Assembly: GCA_009801015.1 (NCBI GenBank) | Contig: VHZZ01000103.1 | Span: 258,601-284,070 of the forward strand | Origin: Silene noctiflora | Taxonomy: Eukaryota; Streptophyta; Magnoliopsida; Caryophyllales; Caryophyllaceae | DNA: 25,470 nt | Direction of reading: 5' to 3' | Shown here: in pieces, positions 11,201-24,213 of the stretch | Position numbering within the stretch: position 1 is the first letter of the stretch | How the letters are laid out: each line of letters opens with the position of its first letter | Translations under genes and position numbers: made by a program | Notes under the pieces: generated by a model | The model's database searches: none | Told to the model about the DNA's origin: nothing | Seen by the model: the letters and a program-made list of their open reading frames with translations, nothing else

Positions 11201-11679
11201 GTGTTTGCATTTCTTTATGTTAAAAATATCATTAGTTTAGATGGAAGTTGTTTATGATCTACCTTAGCTCACAAAATTGTTCACACCTCATGGCACTAAA
11301 CGAGAATGATGCTGAGTGAAAATTCCTATTTAATTTCTGGGCCAGACGAGCACTGTGGCTTATTAATGGATGACCCTATGTATAACTGTTGGAAGCTTCC
11401 TTGGACAGGATTGGATGTACAAACCAGGTGGACAACATCTCACTTGATTGGGCATTAGGGGCTTTTATCTTACAAACAAGAGACGCTACTATTGCAGAAA
11501 ATCATAGTTGGCTAACACTAGTATTTGATGATGATTCCCCTAAGCTATTCTTGCTTGTTGGTGCGGCCATTTTGTTGTTCATTGTGGGGTGTTATTTTTC
11601 ACGGTGGAGGAAACCGTACTTTAAAACCATTTATGACCTTGAGAAAGGAAGGTATATAGTGACTCGAATTAGGAATTGA
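8219..11679 (+). CDS. APY6: Probable apyrase 6 (membrane nucleoside tri/diphosphatase, GDA1/CD39 family), eight exons
   Basis: It hydrolyses NTPs/NDPs to NMPs; APY6-type enzymes act in the endomembrane or surface system and pollen wall formation. Exons: 8219-8855, 9209-9321, 9429-9536, 9829-9883, 10305-10490, 10564-10661, 10750-10946 and 11409-11679. They total 1665 nt (554 aa), close to the 555 aa I recall for Arabidopsis APY6, and all joins are in frame. Membrane segments lie near residues 58-78 and 511-528. Apyrase regions appear in order: VIIDGGSTGTRAHVF (about 92-106), RLMATAGLRL (170-179), ADEGLYAWVVANYAFGTL (214-231, catalytic Glu216), AGIIELGGASAQ (239-250) and LDWALGAF (477-484). The C-terminus YDLEKGRYIVTRIRN is APY6-like. 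I chose the ATG at 8219; an upstream in-frame TTG is not a likely start. The exon 4/5 junction (9883/10305) is the least certain. Confidence 0.93.
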
Positions 11680-12353
11680 TGCTCTTACTCTCATTTGGAC
11701 GGAGTGATGGAGCCATGTGCTCGAGCGCCTAATCGATTCCTTTTACACTAAGGTTACGACCTTACAGGTTTTACCATTGGTTGTGTGCACCAAGGAGGTA
11801 AATTTACTTGGTTGATAGTGGAGATTATTGATTCAACTAAGATTTGCAGAAATTTATTGCACTCCCCTTTATTTCTGCCTGTAACGATGTACATTACTAG
11901 TTCTCTGTGTATACTAGTGGGAGATGAAACACCTGTTCATCAAAGTCAAAGATAAGTTTTTTCATCGTGAATACTGGACATTTCTCTGATCACTACGAGA
12001 ATCGATTACGAAGCTTTCTGGACTGATTTGGAGGAGCACCTTCATCAAAGACTTGGTATGCTTTCTGGCATACAGGAGGCAAATTTCTTAGTCTTGTATG
12101 TTAGGTTCCAACATTTACTGTTGTTAAGGAGGTGAAATATGGGTAAGAATCTAGAGATGGATGTGTTCATGTGTTGTGTGAATTAGATCCGAGATTCCGA
12201 GTTTGAATCAGCCACATTTTACAGTTTATGTATCGGTGCAGATTTTTCAGGTACAAAGCTGCTCAAACTTGTGGCTATTTTTCTTATAAAAAGAAAATTA
12301 ATTTTACATTAGTTTTATCAGGGACTTTGGTATTCTTATATTTTTAGTACTAA
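11680..12353 (+). other. 3' flank and UTR of the apyrase gene
   Basis: No coding frame. T-rich sequence after the stop at 11677-11679 fits a 3' UTR; its end is not fixed. The region stops at the CTAG end of the next Helitron. Confidence 0.45.
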
Positions 12354-12854
12354 CTAGTATAGATCCAGTGCATTAATGCACGGTATATAGAATTTTTATT
12401 ATTTTTAGTTTATTATTTAAAATTTTAAAATTTTCTTTTCATTAATATTTAATATTTCATTCCATTATTTTTTGATATGAAACCAAAAAAAATTGAAATG
12501 GAAAACTAACCAAGTAGAATTAAGTTAAGTTGTGATTTTTTTTAATGAATTTATTTTTTGTCACGAAACTAATAGTAAGTACGTGTCAAGTTATTCTCTA
12601 CGGTAATAATTATTTTCATTACTGAAAAATTTAGTAATTTATAGTTTATATTTAATACCAATTTTATTTTATTATAATGAAAAAATCATAAATTTGAATT
12701 TAATTAAAATATTAGAGTATAATTATAATTATATTAAGATTATATTTTAAGAAAAAGATAATAGTTTATTAAAAAAATCAATTATGTTCTTGTGAAAATA
12801 GATGCATTTTCAAGAAAAAACTAGGAGAATTATTATTCTCTTAGTAGTAAGGGA
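12354..12854 (-). mobile_element. Non-autonomous Helitron, about 501 bp, reverse orientation
   Basis: The plus strand reads A-CTAG at 12353-12357, then a perfect 14-bp palindrome GTGCATTAATGCAC (12368-12381): on the minus strand, hairpin, spacer, CTAG, T. The other end has TTCTCTTAGTAGTAAGGGA, giving a minus-strand TCCCTTACTACTAAGAGAA start at 12854. The base before that TC is T, not A, so this edge is less exact. Non-coding. Confidence 0.7.
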
Positions 12855-12859
12855 AAAAA

Positions 12860-12940
12860 TCACAATTATGAATTTTATTAAAAGATTAGAGTTTAATTAT
12901 AAGCATATATTCATTGAAAAGATAATAATAATGGAATGAA
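12860..12940 (-). mobile_element. Partial second copy of the Helitron interior
   Basis: The stretch resembles 12688-12770 inside the adjacent Helitron: TCACAATTATGAATTTTATT against TCATAAATTTGAATTTAATT, then AGATTAGAGTTTAATTATAA against ATATTAGAGTATAATTATAA, then AAAAGATAATA. It suggests a tandem or nested insertion of two related elements. AT-rich similarity is weaker evidence. Confidence 0.4.
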
Positions 12941-12997
12941 TGAAAATTTACTTATTACCTTGTATGCTTAAAAAGTGTTCGCCATAGTAATCTATTG

Positions 12998-13128
12998 TCT
13001 TATTCTTTTGGACTTAATTTAAGTTTTGTTCACGTCAGGCCACTTCGTGTCCTTATATCAGTTCATCCAATTCCTAGAATTCCAGTTCATTCAAGTCTAG
13101 AATTCCCGTCTTAATCGAAAGAACAAGA
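12998..13128. mobile_element. Short foldback MITE remnant
   Basis: TCTTATTCTTTTGGACTTAA at the left pairs imperfectly with TTAATCGAAAGAACAAGA at the right. The interior has repeated words such as CAGTTCAT and CTAGAATTCC. It resembles the element at 1960-2118 (GTTCTTTT-type ends). Confidence 0.45.
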
Positions 13129-13900
13129 TTTGAGCTGCTTTCACTTGTTATTTTGAGAAGGTTTCACTGCAAATTTGTCTTGTGTAATTTTTTTTTTTTC
13201 AAGTATACTATTTGGGCAAATAAATAATAAAATAAATAAAATAAAAGTGAGTTTCTTGTAATTTTGTAAAATTCCATTATGACGTTTTCGTGATACACAA
13301 TTTATACCATCAAAGCAAATTAACCCCAAATTTCAAACAACAAAACAAATTACTCTTTCCGTCTATCATTTGTTTTCTTTTATATTCACTAAGAGAGGTA
13401 TCTTAAATGATTGGGACATGGCGTAAAAGTATTCCATGGGAAAAACAATGGCAATATAGAAATTACAGCATTTATTGTGTGAGACGGGCTTATCCTGAAA
13501 TTTACCGTCACCATGAAACCGTCTTATCCTGAAATTTGTGTAGAAATTACTTGAATATGATTGATCAGTGTCATTGTGTCAGGTTGCATAGCAGATTTGC
13601 AGAGCAACAATAAAAGGCGGCTGGCAAATGTAATTCTTTACATTCAAACTAAAGTAACATAAAAACTCTCCTTTAAGACCAACCTTGAGAATCTATAAAG
13701 ATAAAGACACAAACAGACACTCCCCCTTATTAACTATTTTCATCAAACCACATTTTAATTTTTGGCTAACTGCTAGTGCAGATGATTATGGCAAAACTCA
13801 CATCCCAAGATCTAACACCTTTAATTAAAGCAATAAAGTATGTCTAATTAGTACTCAATTCAGTCTTAACTCTTAAAATAGTACCTAAATCAATTCATAC
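13129..13900. other. Intergenic; lone Stowaway-type end
   Basis: TACTCTTTCCGTCTATCATTTG near 13350 looks like one Stowaway terminus with no matching mate nearby. ACCGTC/CGTCTTATCC words repeat near 13500. The right part (13640-13900) could be the 3' UTR of a minus-strand transcript. No gene is certain. Confidence 0.4.
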
Positions 13901-13999
13901 CGTTCAAAGATCTCTCCGAAAAGAGCCCCGTCTATGCCTTCCTTCTTTAGCAGCAACTAAGTACAATTACTTAGTGCTGAGGTTATCTGTAAAATGCGG

Positions 14000-16000
14000 C
14001 AAATCAATTTAGTTAAGAAACTTTACAAATATAAACTTCGTCCCTAGATTAAGTTGGTTTATACTTTATCCTCTAAGGTTTAGGTTTAAGGGTTTGCTTG
14101 AATTTAGAGTAATGGTTATGGCCTTACGGGTAATGATGTGAAAAAGCGAACAAGGATATGGTGATGATATTGGTGGATTTGGGAAAAAAGAAGAAAAGTG
14201 TAACTGTTATCCCGAACTTATGAAGAGAGGCCATAGTTACCCCCTGCCAGCCCTTCATCTACCCTTAACAACCATCACTTCTCCTATTTAGCCCTTGTTT
14301 ACGCCCTGTAACAACTACCATCATTCCAACAAAGTCCTAAAGGGAAAAAATAAAATGAGAGTCCGCCTATGATGAATAATACCAGGTTGAATGTGGCTTT
14401 GTATAAATCGAATTCAATGCAATATAAGTATCATTGATCAATCTAAAACAGTACATATTTTTACCAATATACGTTCAGAACGACGGGGTAAAATGGAAGT
14501 GGTCAAACAATTACCTGAGTAAAGAACGGACCATTCCACTCCAATGAAAGTGCTCCAAGCTTTTAAAAGTTTGTGCTGAAGATTAAAGGAAATAATCAAT
14601 ATAAGAAAGCATCCACCCAATAACTCTGTTTTTTCACTTTGATGGTAAGATAAACAAAAGAAAAAAAATTCAGCACATCATAACATCTCAGCAAAAGATT
14701 TTACAACTATGACCAGCCACCCTTACTTTCGCAGCACAATAAAATACAGTCACCTCATTCATGAAGCATTAGAACTTATGCTTTCAAATGTTCTTAACTG
14801 CACGCAAGATGCAACTTTACTTGAATCTTCATATTACCTCGCTTATCCATGTCCGTTAATTGATACTAGTTACTAGGTCATGAATATTACATCTACCCCT
14901 TTCATTTTTAATAGATACCATTTTTCATACAATATTACTAAGTTCTAACCGAGTCTGGCTGACAAACGTCACAACTCACAACGTCCAACACGTGAAAATT
15001 CTGGATTATCATTTATGACGGAAACAAAGAAGAATTCAAAAGCACGGTTAGCCTAACATAATGGATAAATGAGAATTTATATAAATTATATAAATGAAAA
15101 TAAAGAAAAAGAAAGGGAAGTGGGTCTGTTAAGCATAAGATAAGGAATGAAGAGTTTAAACAAGAAGAAAGACAAAAACAAAAAAAAGCATAAAGAAACT
15201 CATTTAGCACAAGAAACCAGGGACTGGGTATTTTAGATGCATAGATAAAAGAGCTTGGAATTCTAAAGTAAGGAGTAGCAGATCTTAGTGGCCTAAAGCA
15301 GAAGTTGTGTTTTTTAGGGTGCTGTTACATACCCCATTCTTTTTCCTTGCTATATATTCTTTACATGCCATTGCTACTGTACCAATATAACAATGCTGAA
15401 CTATTCATGGCATGTCTGTTTTATCAGCATACAAATAATTTACCTTTCCTTAGCAGTGAAGGAACGACAAATTGACAACATTACCCCTATGTTACTCCGA
15501 CACTTCACTTGGCTATTTAGACACGATACCGACACTTTAGGCCAAGAATAGAAAAATTCGCGCAAAAATTGCTGTATCAGACACTCGACACGTGTCAGAC
15601 ACGACACCAGTATCGGATAGTTGGGGTAACACAACGTTATTCCCACAATCACCCAACCCAAACTTGAGAGGCAGTAAGGGAAGAGCCATAAAAAATGCCA
15701 TATAAGTTGCTGAAAGTACAGTTCAATCATAAGTTTAAGATTATCTAGGGACAGAGGAGGCATGACAAATGACTAAGATGCAAACAATGATCATCTAAAT
15801 CGAGTACACGTAAGCGCGGCACGCTGACTTGGCAACAAGACAGGGGGACACCAATGAACATTATATCTGGTCACCTAGACAAAAAAGCCAGGCAAATGAT
15901 AGGGTTGTTAGGATACAGATGAAAAAGATACTTGGCTTCCCTAGGGTATTGTTCCAAAGCCCTTTATTCAACCTATTTAGATTCTTCTATAACAGCCTTA
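14000..16000. other. Gene-poor stretch; GTGTC/GACAC repeat patch
   Basis: No certain gene. Around 15495-15620 there are many CGACAC, GACACGATACC, CGACACGTGTC and GACACGACACC words in both orientations, a repetitive patch of the kind found in plant retroelement debris. The rest is AT-rich, with only the exon-like segments described for the minus strand. Confidence 0.4.
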
Positions 16001-16004
16001 ATTT

Positions 16005-16013
16005 GTATATATA
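16005..16013 (+). promoter_or_regulatory. Candidate TATA box of the CLE gene
   Basis: GTATATATAACC around this position is a good TATA-type sequence about 240 bases before the CLE start codon, implying a leader of roughly 200 bases. Another TATA-like word (ACATATATAGACT) lies near 16105. Which one is used cannot be told. Confidence 0.35.
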
Positions 16014-16251
16014 ACCAGTCCAATTTTTGGAATGAATCTTAAACTTGTGGTTGTTTTGGGCCCCCTTGCTTTATGCTTTAAAGCATCCTCTATATCTTGT
16101 AACACATATATAGACTTATATCTACAGGAAGGTTATTCACAACATTTGAGGGATTTCAATATCAGACTTTGCTAGTTCTCTCATTTGCTCCTAAGCAACT
16201 GTAGGAGCCACCACCTATTCCTTTTCTAGTTTGAGGGTTAGTGACATAAAT

Positions 16252-16530
16252 ATGGTTCTACGAGGCCAAAACGTATTCATCCTTCTACTTTGTATAGGAA
16301 TACTAGTTATAAAACCAGAGAGAGTTTACAGTCTAAGAAAAGAAAGCATGGTCACGGGACAGAACAGAGGGGAAGAACGACTGGTATCAACCAACCGTGT
16401 CCTGCATGCTTCCACGCAGGAGTTTAGTGTTGATGGGGGATTGGCCCCAACAAAATCAAAAATTGATCCAACTCAATCGAGCGAAAGAAGAGTTCGAAGA
16501 GGGTCGGATCCCATCCACAACAGGTCTTGA
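16252..16530 (+). CDS. CLE45: CLE peptide precursor, CLE45 type
   Basis: A single-exon, 92-aa secreted peptide precursor. Residues 1-27 form a signal peptide with the hydrophobic core VFILLLCIGILVI. A polar, variable middle follows, and the CLE dodecapeptide RRVRRGSDPIHN is at residues 79-90 (16486-16521), with only RS after it. That dodecapeptide equals the one I recall for Arabidopsis CLE45. CLE45 is perceived by the receptor kinase BAM3 with CORYNE and MAKR5 and restrains protophloem differentiation in roots; it has also been linked to SKM1/2 in pollen tubes. The Arg-rich start and Ser-Asp-Pro core set it apart from CLV3/TDIF types. I chose the ATG at 16252; an in-frame TTG upstream is not a likely start. 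Short length, no introns and C-terminal motif fit the family. The wider surroundings hold no other certain gene. Confidence 0.92.
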   Translation: MVLRGQNVFILLLCIGILVIKPERVYSLRKESMVTGQNRGEERLVSTNRVLHASTQEFSVDGGLAPTKSKIDPTQSSERRVRRGSDPIHNRS

Positions 16531-19280
16531 AGGGTGTTTAACTTGGTCTATTCCAACTTCAGTATAGAGCGAGTTCCCATAGACAGCTACGGGATTATGA
16601 AGCGATCAGTGGTGGAAGTCTTTGAAAGGTTGAAGCAGCTTGATAGATTTTTGGTGTTTTCAAGGTTCTTTCAAAAGAATCGAGACAATCTGTACAGTTG
16701 AAGCCGGTGAAAAATGAACAGCTAAGTGCACAGAAAAATCAGATGGCAAATCCTGTTCTCCAGCTGATATCTCACTGATATCTTATATAAAGAGAAGTGA
16801 GTACACTTATCATGATGTCAGCTCTCACCAACAATATATAGTGTTTTGTAATACATATTGATTCTTTTTTTGTTAAATGTTCAATTTTGCTTGCATGAGA
16901 AAGAGTTCCTTCTTGTTAACGAAATTCTTTTGATTTTAAGGCAATCCAAAAATCCATGATGCTTCTTACATTTCTTGTTGAAAACCGTCTTATGACAGCC
17001 AACAATGTGCAAAGACACACGAAAACATGTTAGTCCTGATTCTTAATGATTTGGGATACTATTATTTCTTCTTTCTCCTCGACTGATTTTCTATCCTTTC
17101 ACTTAGTAGGAGGGTTAATTCAAGGAAGTGTGGGTGGAAATATTATTCGCAAACCAATTATTTTTTCAAATACAGAATCTATATAGCATGTAGGACAAAA
17201 GAACGATGTGGACATGAGAGGAGTAGCATAGCTTTTAGACATGGTACGCATATTTTATGAGCATGTGTGGACCCAAAGGGTGAAGGAATGTTTGTCTAGA
17301 GATGACACCTATCCTTAAAGAGAGTATCAAAGCCCAAACTTCTCAGTTAGCCTACTAAGTTTTACTGGTAAGAATCAATTCTCTTGTCATCTATCGTTTT
17401 CATAAACAAACTTACCCTAAGATCACCATAGGCATAAATGTTAAAGGGATTCCCCATCATTAGTGATGTTCTCGTTGATTCCCAAAACATATCATTATCA
17501 TATGAAGAGCATAATCTCCAATCCTATGGTGCTGAGCAACCTAGGTCGGTAAATTTTGCATTGAAGAGTTAAGGCAGCCGATTCTGAAAGCTATAAACTA
17601 TATGTATGAAGAACATCATGAACAAGGAGCACCAGACAATTGGATAGTTAGAAACTGTTCCGTATAAAACATGGGATCGAAAGTGAAAATGTTTGCACAT
17701 TTTCCCGACATCCAAAAAAGCGCCAGTAAACTAAATGATTATTAGACGAGACAGGCTGGGGTAATAAGATGAAGTAGGTGGATAAAGTTTAGGATAATCC
17801 AGTTGAGAATCCCAATGCAAATCTGTAAAGAGAGAGACATTGGGAATTGGGCAATAAATAGACACGCGAAGGAGTAACTATAAAGTGCAGAAAGATGCAG
17901 GTCACAGAAACTAAGTTAAAAACAGGTAAATCTACGATTCTCAGGGGTGTTGCATCTAGTATGACTCATGTTAAGTTCTTCAGGAAGGCTTGCTTGGAGA
18001 ATGCACACGAAAATAATAGAATGATCTGCTACGGAAACCATAAGGTATTGAGAATTGGGAGACAATGTGATGTAATTTTTATCCAAAAGACTACAAAACT
18101 CTTTCATATAAGTCATGGTCTCAGCCAATCAGGGTATCCAAATACTCGTATCGTCAGACTCTAGAGCGAAAATCAGGTGTCTTACATCATCCCCAAATTT
18201 TGGCATACCCAAATAAATTCAGTTTACAGGGATAAGGGTAAAATCAGTAGTCAGGCACTCAGGCCTCAAAGGTTGAGTTCCCCTTTTCCCTCTAGTGCGG
18301 ATATGAATCACATAACCTACAAGGAAGGCTAAACTAACCCTTCATTGCAAAAGTTGGGCTAGTAAAATAGAACTACGTTTGTTCCACAGCAATTGTCCTC
18401 TCCTTAGATCATGAATCTATTATTATGATCTTCCCTAATTGCCTTGTTTAGAAGAAGATTTTCACATCCAAATATCCAATATCCTCGTTCCCAACAATCT
18501 GTTAAGATAATCTCTACGACAGTCGACAACAGGTACCATGGCTATCTGAACACATTTTAAATGACACCTATCAAACCAGCACAATAAAAGTGGAGCAGCG
18601 AGAATATTTTGAACATAAGCACGAAAAGAGAACTGTCAGGCTTACTGATATTCCTCGCTTCAAATGAAGGCAGAAACACGATGTACAGGATAGGGCGATA
18701 GGCTACTTTTCTTGTCCTTCAGAATCCATAAATCCAAATTTAATAGTTCACTATTGTATCCTCGTTTTTCCTGCAAACTTCATACTTACAATTAGTCAAG
18801 CTCCAAATCACAAACATCACCCAACACCTTAGTTGAAAGTTGAAACCCTAAATGAAATCCCCAACTCATACACAATCCGGTCATCCAACGCAGTGACAAA
18901 CTTTACAGCTAAACTTGTAACCATGACTTCAAATGATTATTCACGTCACCTCAACGCAGAGGAATCTCGAGCAATGGTGATGCTAACCATTCTTCCAGTA
19001 ACCCACAACCCACAAACTGGAAAAAAGAACAAAAATTAAGTAGTGAACAAGAGGGGCCATTTAAAAGAATCTTTTATTTCATCAATTCTAAGCCACTGCT
19101 CCATATCAATCATTTAAAAATGGCACAAAATCACAAATACCACTTCAAACAACAACAGAATAAACCAGATAAAAAAAGACAGAAATACTTGTTTAACATG
19201 GTAATATCCGTTTTAGACTTAAAACATGTCAAATATGGTAGATGAGACAAAAGAGGATCACTAGGACTAACAAGAGGTTT
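16531..19280. other. Gene-poor stretch downstream of the CLE gene
   Basis: No certain gene on the plus strand. A plus frame at about 17895-18164 (89 codons) and an overlapping minus frame (70 codons) match no family I know. The plus one lacks codon bias clues and may be repeat-derived. Minus-strand exon-like segments at 17416-17523 and 18646-18716 are described in the tentative unit. Confidence 0.4.
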
Positions 19281-19360
19281 GTCCAGTATATACAAAAGAG
19301 CCTATTTTATCCGTTTTCATCTGAAGACGGATAATGCATTCATAAGGAAACGTACTGGAC
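19281..19360. repeat. 80-bp imperfect inverted repeat (hairpin)
   Basis: The ends GTCCAGTA (19281-19288) and TACTGGAC (19353-19360) are exact complements. Near the centre TTATCCGT and ACGGATAA form another 8-bp stem around the loop TTTCATCTGAAG. The middle of the arms pairs poorly. It may be a small foldback element or a transcribed hairpin. Confidence 0.6.
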
Positions 19361-20338
19361 GAAAAAACGAAGCAGACGGACTCATTATGGGGCAATTCTA
19401 TGTGCTAGATAATTGCAAAGGCCTTAATCAACAGTATACGATTAAAAGGGGTTCCATTCCAATCATTTGTTTACATTTTTTATTTCTTATAAGCACAATT
19501 TTCACGATCGAAACAAATAATTGGGACGGATGCATTGCATAACAACAGTAATACCACATGGATTGAAACATTCAGGTAATCAACTAATTGCGCACCTGAG
19601 AATTTGGGGGTTTCGATCATCCAAGAGATTTTACGGAATTGGGGAGGGAATTGATTTTGACCATTATTCCTAACTGCGTTGACCATGTGTCCATGTCCGA
19701 GGACCGAGGTCATGTTTCATGTAGCGCGGAGGGTGTCGATTCTGTCGAGTAACTCGAGTTGCTGAACATGGGCTAGGTCGAGTATTGAAGAGGTCGTAGC
19801 CTAATCTGGTTAAACCGAAGTTTGTTCATATATCGGGTTTTAATTTTGAATTCTCTTTTATTGTAGTTAGAGGTAGAGATGGAACTTGGCACAGGGCTGT
19901 TGAGGTGGCTTACCCAAGCACGTTTCCCAGACAAAAAGTGAGCTAGAGGAGTTGAGCGGGTCATTAGGCTAAGCACAACAAAGCACAAGAACTTGGCACA
20001 ACTAAGATAACTGGATTTTATGCAACAAACACGAAACGTAACGTATTATCATGACACGACACAACTCGTACATCAGCTTTGCGTGCCTGAATCTATCTAG
20101 CGTGGCCCACTTTCATCTCTAATATGGAGCATGATTCTACAAGCAGGTTCGAATCCTCTTTTATAATCAAGTTATCAAAATCAAAATAAAATAAAAACTA
20201 AATTCCCAAAATTTGGACTCTGAATTCGTCACATACTATAAAACGGTTTCATAAAAAAAGATGATGATAACTCATAAGAAATTGGATCTGTTTCCATAAT
20301 AGGATAAATGGCCAATTAATCATATACGAGCCCAAAGT

Positions 20339-20404
20339 TTAACAAAGCCCAAAGCATAATGATCCAATACGCTCTATCCCTTACCTTTATAAGATAACCT
20401 CCAA
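20339..20404 (+). promoter_or_regulatory. RPL34 core promoter: two site II motifs and TATA box
   Basis: AGCCCA occurs at 20339-20344 and 20356-20361, i.e. TGGGCT on the other strand. These are site II elements, which TCP factors bind and which are frequent upstream of plant ribosomal protein genes. TTTATAAG at 20397-20404 sits about 85 bases before the ATG. CAAAACCCTTC just downstream resembles a partial telo-box. Function is inferred. Confidence 0.5.
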
Positions 20405-20454
20405 AGAACTTGCAAAACCCTTCTTCAGACCGCCTCCATCTGCACATTTTGTAG

Positions 20455-23149
<2,695 letters not shown>

Positions 23150-24213
23150 GCGCTAAGAATCATCTTTGTTGTTGCGAAATTTTGTTGACAATTGGATTTG
23201 TAACGTAACACTGAGCTGATTAAGCATAGTTTAGCGAATCTTGTCGACAAGGCTTTACTTGTTTCGTTCCATGCTGTTTTATGTTGAGTACATTCGAGAT
23301 TGTGTTATCAAACATCAGTAATTTTCTCAGATAACCTCTTTAACTAGCGTGCAGCCCTGGTCCGTGTTATTAATTAGCTGCTTAAGCGAATGGTGAGACT
23401 CATCTTTGGATCGCAAATTATACTTTTGATGTTAAAACTTCAGAAGCCTAAAGTATCTTGAGTCATGGTTTTAGGAAATGTATTCGGAATTAGTGTCTGG
23501 TCAGTCCGAGTTAATTGGGCCAGCCAATATCAAACTGTGAGAAGGAAACCAGTAGAAACGGTTGATGAAAAACTGTGAGAAGGAAACCAGCCAATATCAT
23601 AGTGCAAAAAATAAAATGAGGTCCCAAAAATTACAATCGAAACTTTATAAAAATGAATATACTGTTAATTTTCCATTTGCCTAACAAATAGGAGTGTCAA
23701 CTATCAAAACATTTGGAACTCAATTATGCTACAATGTTGGCTTCGCTTTAAAATGTTGTAATACAATCAATGTTTGTGAGCTGGTCATATATATCAGTTT
23801 TGGTCTGGTGAGCACTTTGAGAATCGGAGAGGGGAAAGAGTTGCGTCAATCACCTATCACTAATTCGTTAGAATTTTGAGTCGGGTTGGACACATTTTGA
23901 ACATACTACCATTTTGCAAACCCTGACATTACCGACTTACCATAAAAACAACAAACTATGGACACCAAATTACCCAAGTGAATTCTTGCAAGTTTAACAG
24001 TTATAGCGTTAAGAGTAACAGAAATCCGGATATGGTTTCAAAGATAAAACTACTACATACTATCATATAAGTGTGAATCTAATAATATAAATTCCACAAG
24101 CATATGAAATTCCGTCGTACTCCTTTAAACCAAACTACTGATCCACCAAGATCTAACACATAAATCTATCTTATTCCGTGCTTTTCTATCATATTCCGTA
24201 TAACTCCTGGTGC
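23150..24213. other. Intergenic between convergent genes; local duplication
   Basis: 3' flanks of RPL34 (plus) and of the unrecognised minus-strand gene meet here. AACTGTGAGAAGGAAACCAG occurs at 23533-23552 and again at 23571-23590, and CAGCCAATATCA also occurs twice (23521 and about 23588). A 61-codon plus frame at 23694-23879 has no recognisable features. No gene is supported. Confidence 0.5.

Larger units (their letters stand above)
13904..19713 (-). other. Possible long multi-exon minus-strand transcription unit (tentative)
   Basis: Several minus-strand segments look like exons with plausible splice borders. 19713-19596: ATG, 39 codons, donor GTGCGC. 18716-18646: reads KVAYRPILYIVFLPSFEARN, donor GTAAGC. 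17523-17416: 36 codons, FWESTRTSLMMGNPFNIYA, donor GTAAGT. Near 15709: NLYGIFYGSSLTASQVWVG. 14575-14515: acceptor CTTCAG, KLLKAWSTFIGVEW, donor GTAATT. 13956-13904: KEGRHRRGSFRRDL then stop if joined in phase to the previous one. I recognise no family, the reading frames between segments are not all reconciled, and short stop-free runs occur by chance in such DNA. It could instead be a lncRNA or nothing. If real, the CLE gene at 16252-16530 lies antisense inside an intron. Confidence 0.25.

Noticed and set aside
17895..18164. Overlapping plus (89) and minus (70) codon frames
   Set aside because: Neither has a recognisable domain, start context or splice support; too weak to call a gene.
20146..20156. 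GGTTCGAATCC, a perfect Pol III B box
   Set aside because: No A box at tRNA-like distance and no cloverleaf around it, so neither a tRNA nor a clear SINE is supported.
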